Shown in pieces: positions 43,746-52,508 of a DNA stretch of 64,000 bases. Position 1 is the first letter of the stretch. The number at the start of each line of letters is the position of its first letter. A program made the position numbers and the translations under genes. The DNA is from Candidatus Tokpelaia hoelldoblerii. GTDB taxonomy: Bacteria > Pseudomonadota > Alphaproteobacteria > Rhizobiales > Rhizobiaceae. Location: assembly GCA_002005325.1 (NCBI GenBank), contig CP017315.1, forward strand, positions 434,001 through 498,000. Reading direction: 5' to 3'. The notes beneath the pieces are model-generated. The model was not told the DNA's origin. It searched no databases and worked only from the letters and a program-made list of their open reading frames with translations.

Positions 43746-44813
43746 CTACCCCCTCGGAAAACCCACAATATCGCGTACGTGCTTCATGGTGGCTTCCGCT
43801 ATGGGGGAAGCGCGCTTTGCCCCGTCATGCAGCACCCTGTCAATATAGGCTGTGTCAGCATTGAGGCGGCGGTATTCAGCACTGATAGGGGAGAGTGTGG
43901 CAATGAGCAGATCTTCCAGCGCAGGCTTAAATTGTGAAAACTGCTGTCCGCCAAATTCCGCCAGTACGTCCTGTTTGCTTTTACCGGTCAAAGCCGCATA
44001 AATACCGACAAGATTATCGGCTTCCGGCCGCCCTTGCAGCCCGTCTGCCTGTTCCGGCAGGGGGTCTGAATCCGTGCGCGCCTTACGGATTTTCTTGGCG
44101 ATGTCTTCTGCCGTGTCGACCATGTTGATGCGTGACATGCTGGACGGGTCGGACTTGGACATTTTCTTACTGCCGTCCCGCAGGGACATGATCCGCATGG
44201 ATGTGTCGCTGATCAGCGGTTCCGTCATCGGAAAAAAGCCGGAAACCGTGTTGTCACCCGCCTGCATATCTACACCGCAGCCAAGTTCGGCAATACGGGC
44301 GGAATAATCCATGTTGAATTTCTGCGCAATGTCGCGGGTCAGCTCGATATGCTGTTTCTGGTCGTCTCCCACCGGCACATGGGTGGCGCGGTAAAGCAGG
44401 ATATCCGCCGCCATCAGGCTTGGATAGGCAAACAGGCCGAGCGAGGCCTTTTCACGGTCCTTGCCAGCTTTGTCCTTGAATTGTGTCATGCGGTTCATCC
44501 AGCCGATACGTGCCACACAGTTAAAAACCCATGCAAGTTCCGCGTGCTGGTGAACCCGCGACTGGTTGAAGATAATATGCTTTTGCGGGTCAATGCCGGA
44601 AGCGATAAACGCCGCCGCCATTTCGCGGGTGTGGCGCATCAGCTCTGCCGGGTCGGGGTTGACTGTCAAAGCGTGCATATCCACCACGCAATAGAGGCAG
44701 TTGTAATGGCGCTGTAATTCAACCCAGCGTTTAATCGCTCCCAGATAATTGCCCAGATGCAGGTTGCCGGTCGGCTGTACGCCGGAAAAAACAAGCGGTT
44801 TAAAACTCTTCAT
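43746..44813 (-). CDS. trpS: Tryptophanyl-tRNA synthetase
   Basis: A 355-residue class I aminoacyl-tRNA synthetase that charges tRNA-Trp. FSGVQPTGNLHLGNYLGA holds the HIGH-like motif (residues 9-26), DMHALTVNPDP follows, and KKMSKSDPSSM is the KMSKS loop near residue 204. Length is standard. It is in the conserved usp-trpS-murJ-glnD order; the gap to murJ is 53 bp. Confidence 0.96.
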   Translation of the reverse strand: MKSFKPLVFSGVQPTGNLHLGNYLGAIKRWVELQRHYNCLYCVVDMHALTVNPDPAELMRHTREMAAAFIASGIDPQKHIIFNQSRVHQHAELAWVFNCVARIGWMNRMTQFKDKAGKDREKASLGLFAYPSLMAADILLYRATHVPVGDDQKQHIELTRDIAQKFNMDYSARIAELGCGVDMQAGDNTVSGFFPMTEPLISDTSMRIMSLRDGSKKMSKSDPSSMSRINMVDTAEDIAKKIRKARTDSDPLPEQADGLQGRPEADNLVGIYAALTGKSKQDVLAEFGGQQFSQFKPALEDLLIATLSPISAEYRRLNADTAYIDRVLHDGAKRASPIAEATMKHVRDIVGFPRG

Positions 44814-44866
44814 GACAACATATCCCGTTTCTGATGTGTCGGTTTTGGCAAAATTACAACTTGGGG

Positions 44867-46435
44867 TCAAGACTTTGTTTTCCGGCGGAAGTTCTGCCGT
44901 ATAGCGGCAAGGCTTGCTCCGCCGGTCAGAAACACCATGCTGAAATAAACAGCCGCCGCGCTGATAACCAATAAAACAAGGGCCAGCGCCCGGACCATGA
45001 AAGGTGCGGCTGGATCAAGCTGGGCGGCAAGCCAGCCTTTGGCAAACCAGATGGCCAGCCCCATGACAAAAGCGCTGAAGATGAAAGAGGCGGCGCTTTT
45101 GCGCAATTGCTGGCCGCGGCGCCAGTGCCCGCGCAGAATGAGGGTTGCGAAAAGCAGAACAGCATTAACCCAGCCGGCAGTGATTTCGGCAATGGCGATA
45201 CCGATAACATGAAGATAGGGAAACAGCGTGAGTGCCAGTGTGATATTGGTAACCACTGAAAAAGCGGCGAAAATCATCGGTGTGCGCGTGTCTTCACGGG
45301 CAAAAAAGCCGGGTATGAAGGCTTTTATCAGGACAAAAGCGGGCAGGCCAAGGCCATAGACAGCTAAAATACCGGCAACTGTCACTGTGGATTGAGCGTT
45401 AAATTGCCCGCGCTCAAACAAAAGCTGCACAATCGGCTGGGAAATCACTAAAAACGCCGCCGCCGCCGGCAGGGTCAGCAACAGGGTGAATTTGACCGAC
45501 TGGTTTTGCAGGCGGGCGGCGTCCTGATGTTTTTTGGCGCGCAAGGCGCGGGCCAATTCCGGCAGCAGGACGGTTCCCACCGCAATGCCGATGACGCCAA
45601 GCGGCAGCTGATACAGCCGGTCAGCGTAAGCGAGCGAGGAAACCGCACCCGCCTGGCCAGAGGCGATCGCCGTATTGATGAGCAGGTTGATTTGCGTGAT
45701 GCCGCCGGTAATGGCGGCCGGCAGCGCCAGTATCAGCAGCCGGCGCACATTGGCGGTAAAATGCGGTAACCGCAGGCTGATTTTCATACCGGCGCGGCGT
45801 AACGCCCCCCAGACAATGATGAGCTGCACCAGCCCTGCCGCCATGACGCTCCAGGAAAGCGCCAGCCCGATATGCCAGACATCCAGTTTGCTGAACCATG
45901 CCCATATCAGCACGCCGATGAGGATAACATTAAGAAATACCGGCGCGATTGCCGCCGCGAAATAGCGGTGCAGCGCGTTGAGCATTCCCCCCATCATGGC
46001 CGCAAGCGACATACAGGTGAGATAGGGAAACATGATGGTAGCGAGGCGAACCGTTGCCTGATATTTTTCCGCGTCACTGGTGAAACCCGGCGCGATAATG
46101 GCCGCGACCAGAAACGGCATGGCAAGCTCCATGGCGATTGTCAGCAGCAACAGAACAGAAAACAGCACGCCGAAAACTTCTGTCGCGAATTTGGTGGCGC
46201 CTTCCTTGCCCTCCTCTTCTATCTGGCGGGCAAACAACGGCACAAAAGCGGCGTTGAACGCCCCTTCGGCAAACAGCCGCCGGAAGGTGTTGGGAAAGCG
46301 GAAAGCCGCGTTGAACGCGTCGGCCACTGTGCCTGTGCCCACGGCCGCCGCCATCAGTGTTTCGCGGATAAAGCCGAAAATACGGCTCATCATTGTGCCG
46401 GACGCAACCGTGGCGAATTTTTTAATCAGGCTCAT
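44867..46435 (-). CDS. murJ: Lipid II flippase MurJ
   Basis: A 522-residue MOP-superfamily membrane protein with about 14 helices that moves lipid II across the inner membrane for peptidoglycan synthesis. Its start MSLIKKFATVASGTMMSRIFGFIRETLMAAAVG is characteristic and contains the essential Arg (SRIFGFIRE). FRLLFAEGAFNAAFVP-like sequence follows near residue 55, with the conserved acidic and Arg residues. It overlaps the end of glnD by 14 bp, so the two genes are probably co-transcribed. The ATG at 46435 was preferred to upstream in-frame codons lying inside glnD. Confidence 0.95.
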   Translation of the reverse strand: MSLIKKFATVASGTMMSRIFGFIRETLMAAAVGTGTVADAFNAAFRFPNTFRRLFAEGAFNAAFVPLFARQIEEEGKEGATKFATEVFGVLFSVLLLLTIAMELAMPFLVAAIIAPGFTSDAEKYQATVRLATIMFPYLTCMSLAAMMGGMLNALHRYFAAAIAPVFLNVILIGVLIWAWFSKLDVWHIGLALSWSVMAAGLVQLIIVWGALRRAGMKISLRLPHFTANVRRLLILALPAAITGGITQINLLINTAIASGQAGAVSSLAYADRLYQLPLGVIGIAVGTVLLPELARALRAKKHQDAARLQNQSVKFTLLLTLPAAAAFLVISQPIVQLLFERGQFNAQSTVTVAGILAVYGLGLPAFVLIKAFIPGFFAREDTRTPMIFAAFSVVTNITLALTLFPYLHVIGIAIAEITAGWVNAVLLFATLILRGHWRRGQQLRKSAASFIFSAFVMGLAIWFAKGWLAAQLDPAAPFMVRALALVLLVISAAAVYFSMVFLTGGASLAAIRQNFRRKTKS

Positions 46436-49196
46436 GGTTTTCTTTCTGTACAGGCGCAAAAACCGCCAGCAAACGGCGCTTGATTGTCCGCTGACGCTGT
46501 AAATCGGTGATTTTATGGCCGACAAGATCGGTGACATAAAATGTATCTATAACCTTTTCGCCGAATGTGTTGATATGCGCCGAGGCAATATCCAGCGCCA
46601 TGTCGGCAATCACCCGTGTCAGTTCGCTCAAAAGCCCCGGACGGTCAAGCCCCTTGATTTCAAGAACACTGAATTTATTGGAAAAGTTATTGTTGATGTC
46701 CACCCGCGGCGGCCGGTCAAAAGCGTGGCGCAAGTCTTTGCGGGCCGGCTGCGCCGCTATCATGTCCGGCAGGCGGATTTTGCCGCTTAAAGCATTTTCG
46801 ATCATGCGCCCGACATTGCGGGCGCGGCGTTCTTCATCTGCATCATGGGCAAAGGCACGGCTGATGAGAATACGGTCAAGGCCGCGGCCATCGGTTGTTG
46901 TAAAGATTTGTGCGTCAACAATATTGGCGCCTGCAGATGCACAGGAACCGGTGATGATGGATAACAGGCGCGGATGGTCGGGAGCAAGAATGGTGAGTTC
47001 TGTCACCGCTTCGAAGGCAAGCGGCCTGACCAGGATTGACAGCGCTTTGCCTTGCCTGTCGGCCTCCAGAATAAAACGGGCATGGCGCAACTGGTTTTGT
47101 GGTGCGACAGCCAGCCAATAGGGAGAATAATGCAGGGCAAGGCAGTGCTCAAGGGTTTTTCTGTCCCAATCCGGCAGGCGGGCGGCAAGGGCAGCTTTTG
47201 CCGCATTGACACGCGCGGCGCGTGGCATGTCAGAAGCGCCGTTTGTCAACATATGCCTGGTCTTGTGATAAAGTGTGCGCAACAACTGTCCCTTCCAGCC
47301 GTTCCAGACATCGGGCCCAACACCTTTAATATCGCAAATGGTCAGGACAAGCAGCAATTGCAGCCGCTCGACAGTTTGCACAACACCGGCAAAATCCGCA
47401 ATCGTTTTATGGTCATTCAAATCGCGTGATTGCGCCACCATGTTCATGGTCAGATGCTCGCGCACAAGCCAGGCGATGGTGTCTGTTTCTTCACGATCAA
47501 GCCCGAAACGCGGGCACAGTTTACGGGCGATTTTTTCACCCGCCGGCGCATGGTGCTCTGCCCGTCCCTTGGCGATGTCATGCAGGAACAGGGCGGGATA
47601 GAGAATGCGGCGCTTGCGGTGAATCAGGTCAAGCAGGGAATGGGCAAGCGGATGTTCCTTGTCCGTCTGGCCTTTTTCAATACGGGAAAGATGATCGATA
47701 CAGCGCAGCAAATGTTCATCCACCGTATAATGATGATACATGTTGAATTGCGTCATGGCGACGATCTTGCCGAAATCGGGGATGAATTTGCCCAGGATGC
47801 CGCTTTCATTCATCCGCCGCAAAACAAGGGCGGGATTGCGCGGTGATGTGACAATATCAACAAACAGCGCATTGGCGATTTTGTTTTCGCGCAAGGCCGT
47901 GTTGACCAGCCTGAGCGAACGGCTGAGCTGCTGCATGGCGTGCGGGTGCAGTGCCAGCCTGTATGTGTCGGCAAGGTGGAAAATCCGTATCAGATTGACG
48001 GGGTCACGTGTAAAGATCTGGTCATTGGAAAGGGTGAGGCGATGGTTTTCAACGATAAAATCCGCACTGTCAGGAATTTTTCCTGTCTCCCGTGTCCGGG
48101 GCGGGGCAGTTCGGTCAAGGCCGGATACAGTTTTGGCCTGCCGGTCTTCCAACGCCGCGCAGATAATGCGGGTGAGGTTGCCCACCTGCCTGGCGGTGAG
48201 AAAATAATGTTTCATGAAACGCTCGACATCTTCCAGCCCGGGATGGTCTGTATAGCCGAGCCGATGGGCAATTTCACGCTGAAGATCAAAGGACAGCTTG
48301 TCCTGCGCGCGCGCCGTGACAAAATGCAGATGGCAGCGCACGGTCCACAAAAAGTCCGCCGCCTTTTGAAAAAGGTGTGCTTCCTGCCGTGAAAGCACGC
48401 CGTGCTGCACCAGTTGGTCAGGTGCGGTGATGCGGTAATGATAGCGCGCAATCCAGACAAGGGTTTGCAGATCACGCAAACCGCCTTTGCTTTCCTTGAC
48501 GTCGGGTTCAACCAGGTAACGGGTTTCCCCGGCCTTTTTCAGCCGCGCGTCCCGCTCGGCAAGCTTGGCGCGGATAAATTCCGGCGCGCTGCCTGCGACC
48601 ACTTCTGTTGCAAAGCGGCTGGCGAGGTCATCAAACAGGGCTTTTCCGCCTGTGAGATAGCGCGCTTCCAGCAAGGCGGTGCGCACGGTTATATCCTGTT
48701 GCCCCATGCGGATGGCTTCGGAAACATTGCGGGTGGAATGACCGACTTTCAGTCCGCAGTCCCACAGCAGATAGAGCATGTATTCCATCACCTGCTCACA
48801 CCATGGGGTGCGTTTCCATGGCAGCAGAAACATCAGGTCAATATCCGAATAAGGCGCAAGGGTCCCGTGCCCGTAGCCGCCAACGGCAACCAGCGTGATA
48901 TGTTCTGCCTGCGAGGGGTTGCCGGGCGGATAAATATGGCCGGTAACGAATTCGTAAAGCGTGGAAATGATGGCATCAGTCATCCGGCACAGGCGCTGAG
49001 CGCAAGAACGGCCCTTGTTTTCTGCCAGCAGCAGGGCTTCGCAGTGTTTGCGTTCCTGCCGGATCTGCTCTTTAACGCGTGCTGTCACTGCGGCACGCAA
49101 TTGCGCCGGCTTGCCTGCCGGTATTTTACATGCCAGTTGCGCCAGAACGGCGGCGTCAAACATGGTATCTGGTTTTGTTGCAGCGGTCATAAACAT
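46422..49196 (-). CDS. glnD: Bifunctional PII uridylyltransferase / uridylyl-removing enzyme GlnD
   Basis: About 924 residues, the usual length. It reads cell nitrogen (glutamine) status and modifies PII. Domain order: nucleotidyltransferase with VGGYGHGTLAPYSDIDLMFLLP (catalytic Gly and DxD) near residue 95; a helical domain; HD hydrolase with LFLHDIAKGRAEHH near 520; and two C-terminal ACT domains (LTILAPDHPRLLSIITGSCAS and LEIKGLDRPGLLSELTRVIAD) that bind glutamine. The start is uncertain: ATG at 49196 or 49190, or TTG at 49220; ribosome-binding signals are weak for all. Confidence 0.95.
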   Translation of the reverse strand: MFMTAATKPDTMFDAAVLAQLACKIPAGKPAQLRAAVTARVKEQIRQERKHCEALLLAENKGRSCAQRLCRMTDAIISTLYEFVTGHIYPPGNPSQAEHITLVAVGGYGHGTLAPYSDIDLMFLLPWKRTPWCEQVMEYMLYLLWDCGLKVGHSTRNVSEAIRMGQQDITVRTALLEARYLTGGKALFDDLASRFATEVVAGSAPEFIRAKLAERDARLKKAGETRYLVEPDVKESKGGLRDLQTLVWIARYHYRITAPDQLVQHGVLSRQEAHLFQKAADFLWTVRCHLHFVTARAQDKLSFDLQREIAHRLGYTDHPGLEDVERFMKHYFLTARQVGNLTRIICAALEDRQAKTVSGLDRTAPPRTRETGKIPDSADFIVENHRLTLSNDQIFTRDPVNLIRIFHLADTYRLALHPHAMQQLSRSLRLVNTALRENKIANALFVDIVTSPRNPALVLRRMNESGILGKFIPDFGKIVAMTQFNMYHHYTVDEHLLRCIDHLSRIEKGQTDKEHPLAHSLLDLIHRKRRILYPALFLHDIAKGRAEHHAPAGEKIARKLCPRFGLDREETDTIAWLVREHLTMNMVAQSRDLNDHKTIADFAGVVQTVERLQLLLVLTICDIKGVGPDVWNGWKGQLLRTLYHKTRHMLTNGASDMPRAARVNAAKAALAARLPDWDRKTLEHCLALHYSPYWLAVAPQNQLRHARFILEADRQGKALSILVRPLAFEAVTELTILAPDHPRLLSIITGSCASAGANIVDAQIFTTTDGRGLDRILISRAFAHDADEERRARNVGRMIENALSGKIRLPDMIAAQPARKDLRHAFDRPPRVDINNNFSNKFSVLEIKGLDRPGLLSELTRVIADMALDIASAHINTFGEKVIDTFYVTDLVGHKITDLQRQRTIKRRLLAVFAPVQKENHEPD

Positions 49197-49303
49197 AACG
49201 CCGGATTCATTTAACAGCAAAAGTGTATAACATTTTTAGCAGAAATGTTCTATAAGAGCTTGTTGAAAGTTAAGGCGCAGGCCAAATTAAATGAGGAAGC
49301 CCA

Positions 49304-50134
49304 ATGAAACAGCTCAAGGCGCTGACCGCCCTTTATGAGGATTATGATGTGTTCCTGTCTGACGTCTGGGGAGTCGTTCATGATGGCGTGAAGGCTTATC
49401 CGGCCGCTGTGCGCGCGCTTCAGGCAGCGCGCCAGGCAGATAAAAAAGTTATTCTCATCACCAATTCTCCAAGACCGCGGGACGGGGTGATTGCCCAGTT
49501 GCGGGCGCTTGGGGTGCCGGATGACTGTTATGATAACATTGTTACCTCCGGTGATGTCACGCGCGAACTGATCAGGGAAATGCCGAGGCAGATTTTTCAT
49601 ATCGGGCCGGAACGTGACCAAATGCTTTATGACGGGCTTGATGTTGAACTGACGGAAGAATATGAGGCTGCCGCTGTTGTCTGCACCGGGTTGTTTGATG
49701 ACAGGGAAACACCGCAGGACTATCAGCCGCTGTTGCAGCGCCTGCGCTCACGCAATCTGCCCTTTGTCTGCGCCAATCCTGATATTACCGTGTGCCACGG
49801 CGGGCAGATGATTTGGTGTTCCGGCGCATTGGCACGTGATTATACGCAACTGGGCGGGCGTACGTTTATTGCGGGCAAGCCGCACCGGCCGATTTATGAT
49901 GTGGCGCAACACCTTGCCGGTAACCCTGACAAGGCCCGTATTTTGGCTATTGGTGACGGGATTTTGACCGATGTCAAAGGCGCGGAGCAGAACGGTCTGG
50001 ATATTTTGTTTATCGGCGGCGGTGTTCATGTCGCCGATTATCGAAAGGATGGTGTGTTTGATATGGGGCTGCTTGAGGCGCTTTTGCACAAAAACGGACT
50101 GAAACCCTTTGCTTTTATGATGGAGCTTGCATAA
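49304..50134 (+). CDS. TIGR01459-family HAD-IIA phosphatase
   Basis: A 276-residue HAD-superfamily hydrolase. Motif I is FLSDVWGVVHDG (the usual DxD becomes Asp-Val-Trp), motif II ITNSPRPRD, the Lys of motif III is in IAGKPHRPIYD, and motif IV is IGDGILTDVKGAEQNG. The Trp in motif I is typical of this alphaproteobacterial subfamily. It lies 3 bp before ribF, as in many Rhizobiales; a phosphatase step linked to flavin metabolism has been suspected but not shown. GAGGAAG precedes the ATG. Confidence 0.88.
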   Translation: MKQLKALTALYEDYDVFLSDVWGVVHDGVKAYPAAVRALQAARQADKKVILITNSPRPRDGVIAQLRALGVPDDCYDNIVTSGDVTRELIREMPRQIFHIGPERDQMLYDGLDVELTEEYEAAAVVCTGLFDDRETPQDYQPLLQRLRSRNLPFVCANPDITVCHGGQMIWCSGALARDYTQLGGRTFIAGKPHRPIYDVAQHLAGNPDKARILAIGDGILTDVKGAEQNGLDILFIGGGVHVADYRKDGVFDMGLLEALLHKNGLKPFAFMMELA

Positions 50135-50137
50135 GCC

Positions 50138-51136
50138 ATGAAAAAAACGCCGTTTCTGCGCCTTGAAGCTTGTCATGCCTTGCCCGATTTCCTGAAAGGG
50201 GCGGTGGTGGCGATCGGCAATTTTGACGGTGTGCACCGTGGTCACCAGGCGGTTTTGCAAAATGCGCTTGCTCTGGCGCGCACTCTTGGCAAACCGGCGG
50301 TTGTGCTGACCTTTGAACCGCATCCGCGCGCGGTTTTTGCTCCCGATATGCCGCTTGCCCGTTTGACACCGGCGGTGCAGAAAGCCGAAATTTTGCGGAT
50401 TTTAGGCTTTGATGCGGTTGTCGAGCAGCATTTTGACAGGGCGTTTGCCGCCAGGTCGGCGGAATTTTTTGTGCAAAGCGTGCTATGCGGGACTTTTGCC
50501 GCCAGCGCTGTGGTTGTCGGGGATAATTTCCATTATGGCAGCAAACGGCAGGGCAATGCGGCGACATTAACAAAAGCCGGCGCCGCGCACGGGTTTGCGG
50601 TGCGTATTATTCCCTCATTCTACGATAGCGGCGGCGCGGTGGTATCATCCAGCCGGATCCGTAAGGCGCTTGCCAGGGGCGCGGTGGAGAATGCTGCGGA
50701 TTTGCTGGGCTATCACTACACCCTGTCGGGCAAGGTCATCCATGGTGCGGCTTTGGGGCGCACCCTTGGTTTTCCCACTGCGAATATGCGGGTTGTGACA
50801 CAGGCCGCGCCGGCATTCGGCGTTTATACTGTGCGCTTGCGCCGTGCTGATGGCCGGCTTTATGACGGGGTTGCGAGTTTTGGTTTGCGCCCGACGGTCA
50901 ATGAACTGTCCGAACCGTTGTTTGAAACCTTTATCTTTGATTTTTCAGAGGATATTTATGGTGAGCCTTGCGCGGTTTCGTGTTTTGCGCGCTTGCGCGG
51001 CGAGAAAAAATTTGACGGCCTTGAGCCGTTGATTGCACAGATGAAGCGTGACGAGAAAGAAGCGCGGGCTATTCTGGCAAAAGCCGTGCCGTTATCGCTG
51101 CTTGACAAGCATTTCTGTTTTGATCAGGCCGGATAA
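50138..51136 (+). CDS. ribF: Bifunctional riboflavin kinase / FMN adenylyltransferase
   Basis: A 332-residue enzyme making FMN and then FAD. The N-terminal adenylyltransferase has VVAIGNFDGVHRGHQAVL (residues 20-37) and the FEPHPRAVF motif; VSSSRIRKAL is the ISSTxIR-like motif. The C-terminal kinase has GRTLGFPTANM, the flavokinase PTAN motif, and ends with the VASFGLRPTVN and FETFIFDFSEDIYGE sequences. It is coupled to the HAD gene 3 bp upstream. Confidence 0.95.
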   Translation: MKKTPFLRLEACHALPDFLKGAVVAIGNFDGVHRGHQAVLQNALALARTLGKPAVVLTFEPHPRAVFAPDMPLARLTPAVQKAEILRILGFDAVVEQHFDRAFAARSAEFFVQSVLCGTFAASAVVVGDNFHYGSKRQGNAATLTKAGAAHGFAVRIIPSFYDSGGAVVSSSRIRKALARGAVENAADLLGYHYTLSGKVIHGAALGRTLGFPTANMRVVTQAAPAFGVYTVRLRRADGRLYDGVASFGLRPTVNELSEPLFETFIFDFSEDIYGEPCAVSCFARLRGEKKFDGLEPLIAQMKRDEKEARAILAKAVPLSLLDKHFCFDQAG

Positions 51137-51282
51137 AATACCTGATTGACCAGTAGGGTGCTTGTGGCGAAAATGGCGATTGTTGTCATTGTCAGAATGA
51201 AACCATATTCAAGAATCCGCATCAGGGCATAATAGCGGAGTCTTTGCAGAGAAAAATCATATATTTCCTGTGTCTGTTTCAT
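51124..51282 (-). CDS. Possible 52-residue single-pass membrane protein
   Basis: A short frame on the minus strand reads MKQTQEIYDFSLQRLRYY, then an aliphatic helix of about 23 residues (GFILTMTTIAIFATSTLLV) and a short tail. The polar-basic N-terminus plus one helix resembles a small inner-membrane protein. It overlaps the last 13 bp of ribF. A longer form from 51312 is possible. No clear ribosome-binding site is seen, so it remains tentative. Confidence 0.4.
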   Translation of the reverse strand: MKQTQEIYDFSLQRLRYYALMRILEYGFILTMTTIAIFATSTLLVNQVFYPA

Positions 51283-51468
51283 GGCGCACCGCAAGAGTAG
51301 ACTGCCTGCCATTATCCCCGGGAAAAGTTGCTTTATCTTTAAAGGGTTTGGTAAATAACGGGTAAATTGTACTGGTTTTGTAAACGGTCTGTTCAGAAAT
51401 TACCGGTTTGGCAAACAGCCGGGATCGGCTATGTTAAGGTAACAGTGTAATGACATAGGAATTGAACC

Positions 51469-52029
51469 ATGACTAAAAAATATAAAATCGCCGTTATTGT
51501 CGGCAGCCTGCGTCAGGCAGCCTATAGCCGTAAAGCGGCACACGCTTTTGCTGATGTGGCGCCGGCTGATCTTGAGCTGCATATTGTCGAAATCGGTGAT
51601 CTGCCGCTTTATAATGAAGACCTGGAAACGGATAATCCGCCGGCGGCATGGGTTCGTTTCCGTAAAGAACTCAAACAGGCTGATGGTTTTCTGTTCATCA
51701 CGCCGGAATATAACCGTTCTGTTCCCGGCGTACTCAAGAATGCTATTGATGTCGGTTCGCGCCCGTATGGTAAAAGCGTATGGGGCGGCAAGCCGGGCGC
51801 GGTGATTTCCGTCTCCATGGGCGGCATTGGCGGTTTCGGCGCCAATCATCATCTGCGCCAGACGCTGGTGTTTAATGATGTTTTGACCATGCAGCAGCCG
51901 GAAGTTTATCTCGGTACGGTTCAGAACCTGCTGACGGAGGATGGCAAGGCCGCGGATGATAATACGCGCAAGTTCTTCACCAGCGTTATGAGTGCGTTTG
52001 AGGCCTGGGTTAAAAAAATCGCCGGTTAA
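51469..52029 (+). CDS. NADPH-dependent FMN reductase / quinone reductase (ChrR-like)
   Basis: A 186-residue flavodoxin-like enzyme. IAVIVGSLRQAAYSRKAA (FMN phosphate loop, residues 8-25) and ITPEYNRSVPGVLKNAIDVGSRP are hallmark motifs of the NADPH-dependent FMN/azo/quinone reductases. It probably performs two-electron reduction of quinones, protecting from redox stress, or may reduce chromate and azo dyes by side activity. AGGAATTG precedes the ATG. Single gene with its own terminator. Confidence 0.88.
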   Translation: MTKKYKIAVIVGSLRQAAYSRKAAHAFADVAPADLELHIVEIGDLPLYNEDLETDNPPAAWVRFRKELKQADGFLFITPEYNRSVPGVLKNAIDVGSRPYGKSVWGGKPGAVISVSMGGIGGFGANHHLRQTLVFNDVLTMQQPEVYLGTVQNLLTEDGKAADDNTRKFFTSVMSAFEAWVKKIAG

Positions 52030-52060
52030 GGCTGGCTTGAAATTTAAACTGATATTATCA

Positions 52061-52088
52061 GGCGGATATGAAAATATCCGCCTTTTTT
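52061..52088 (+). terminator. Intrinsic terminator after the FMN reductase gene
   Basis: GGCGGATAT (52061-52069) pairs with ATATCCGCC (52074-52082) around GAAA, followed by six T residues. Confidence 0.92.
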
Positions 52089-52508
52089 AAGCTGTTACCG
52101 GCAGGTACGGCCCGGATTGTGGCTCCCTTTATCTTTCCCGATAGGGAATAATCAGGAATTTTGCTGAGTTGTAATCATTGTGTGGAAAAGATACTTTATA
52201 GGTTTTACGGAAAATCCGGTTTCTGCAGCATTGTTTTCAATTGCAATAATATTGGAATTTAAATAAAGAACCCGCTTCTGGCTTGATTTATATTAAAAAT
52301 ATTAGAATATTCTTTAAAGAAGATGTATTTCATGCTTAGAATTATAAAAAAATGCTTGCTAAAAATTACAAATTCTGTTTTACAGGCCCTGAATTTGGTA
52401 AAACGGGGCCGTACCAGCCATGGGCAAGATGAAATCAGGTGGATTTCTGCCTTTGAGCCGAAACGTAACTGTTTCTCTGGTATGGAGTAAAATAGGCGGG
52501 TAATTTAG
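52089..52508. other. A/T-rich upstream region of the giant adhesin gene
   Basis: These 420 bp hold no recognisable gene and are clearly richer in A+T than flanking genes, especially 52180-52380. Several TATTA/TATAAT-like stretches occur near 52290-52350, and AGGCGGG at about 52493 is the likely ribosome-binding site. No homopolymer tract long enough to suggest slipped-strand switching is seen. Such A/T-rich leaders are often bound by silencers in host-interaction genes (inference). Confidence 0.4.
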
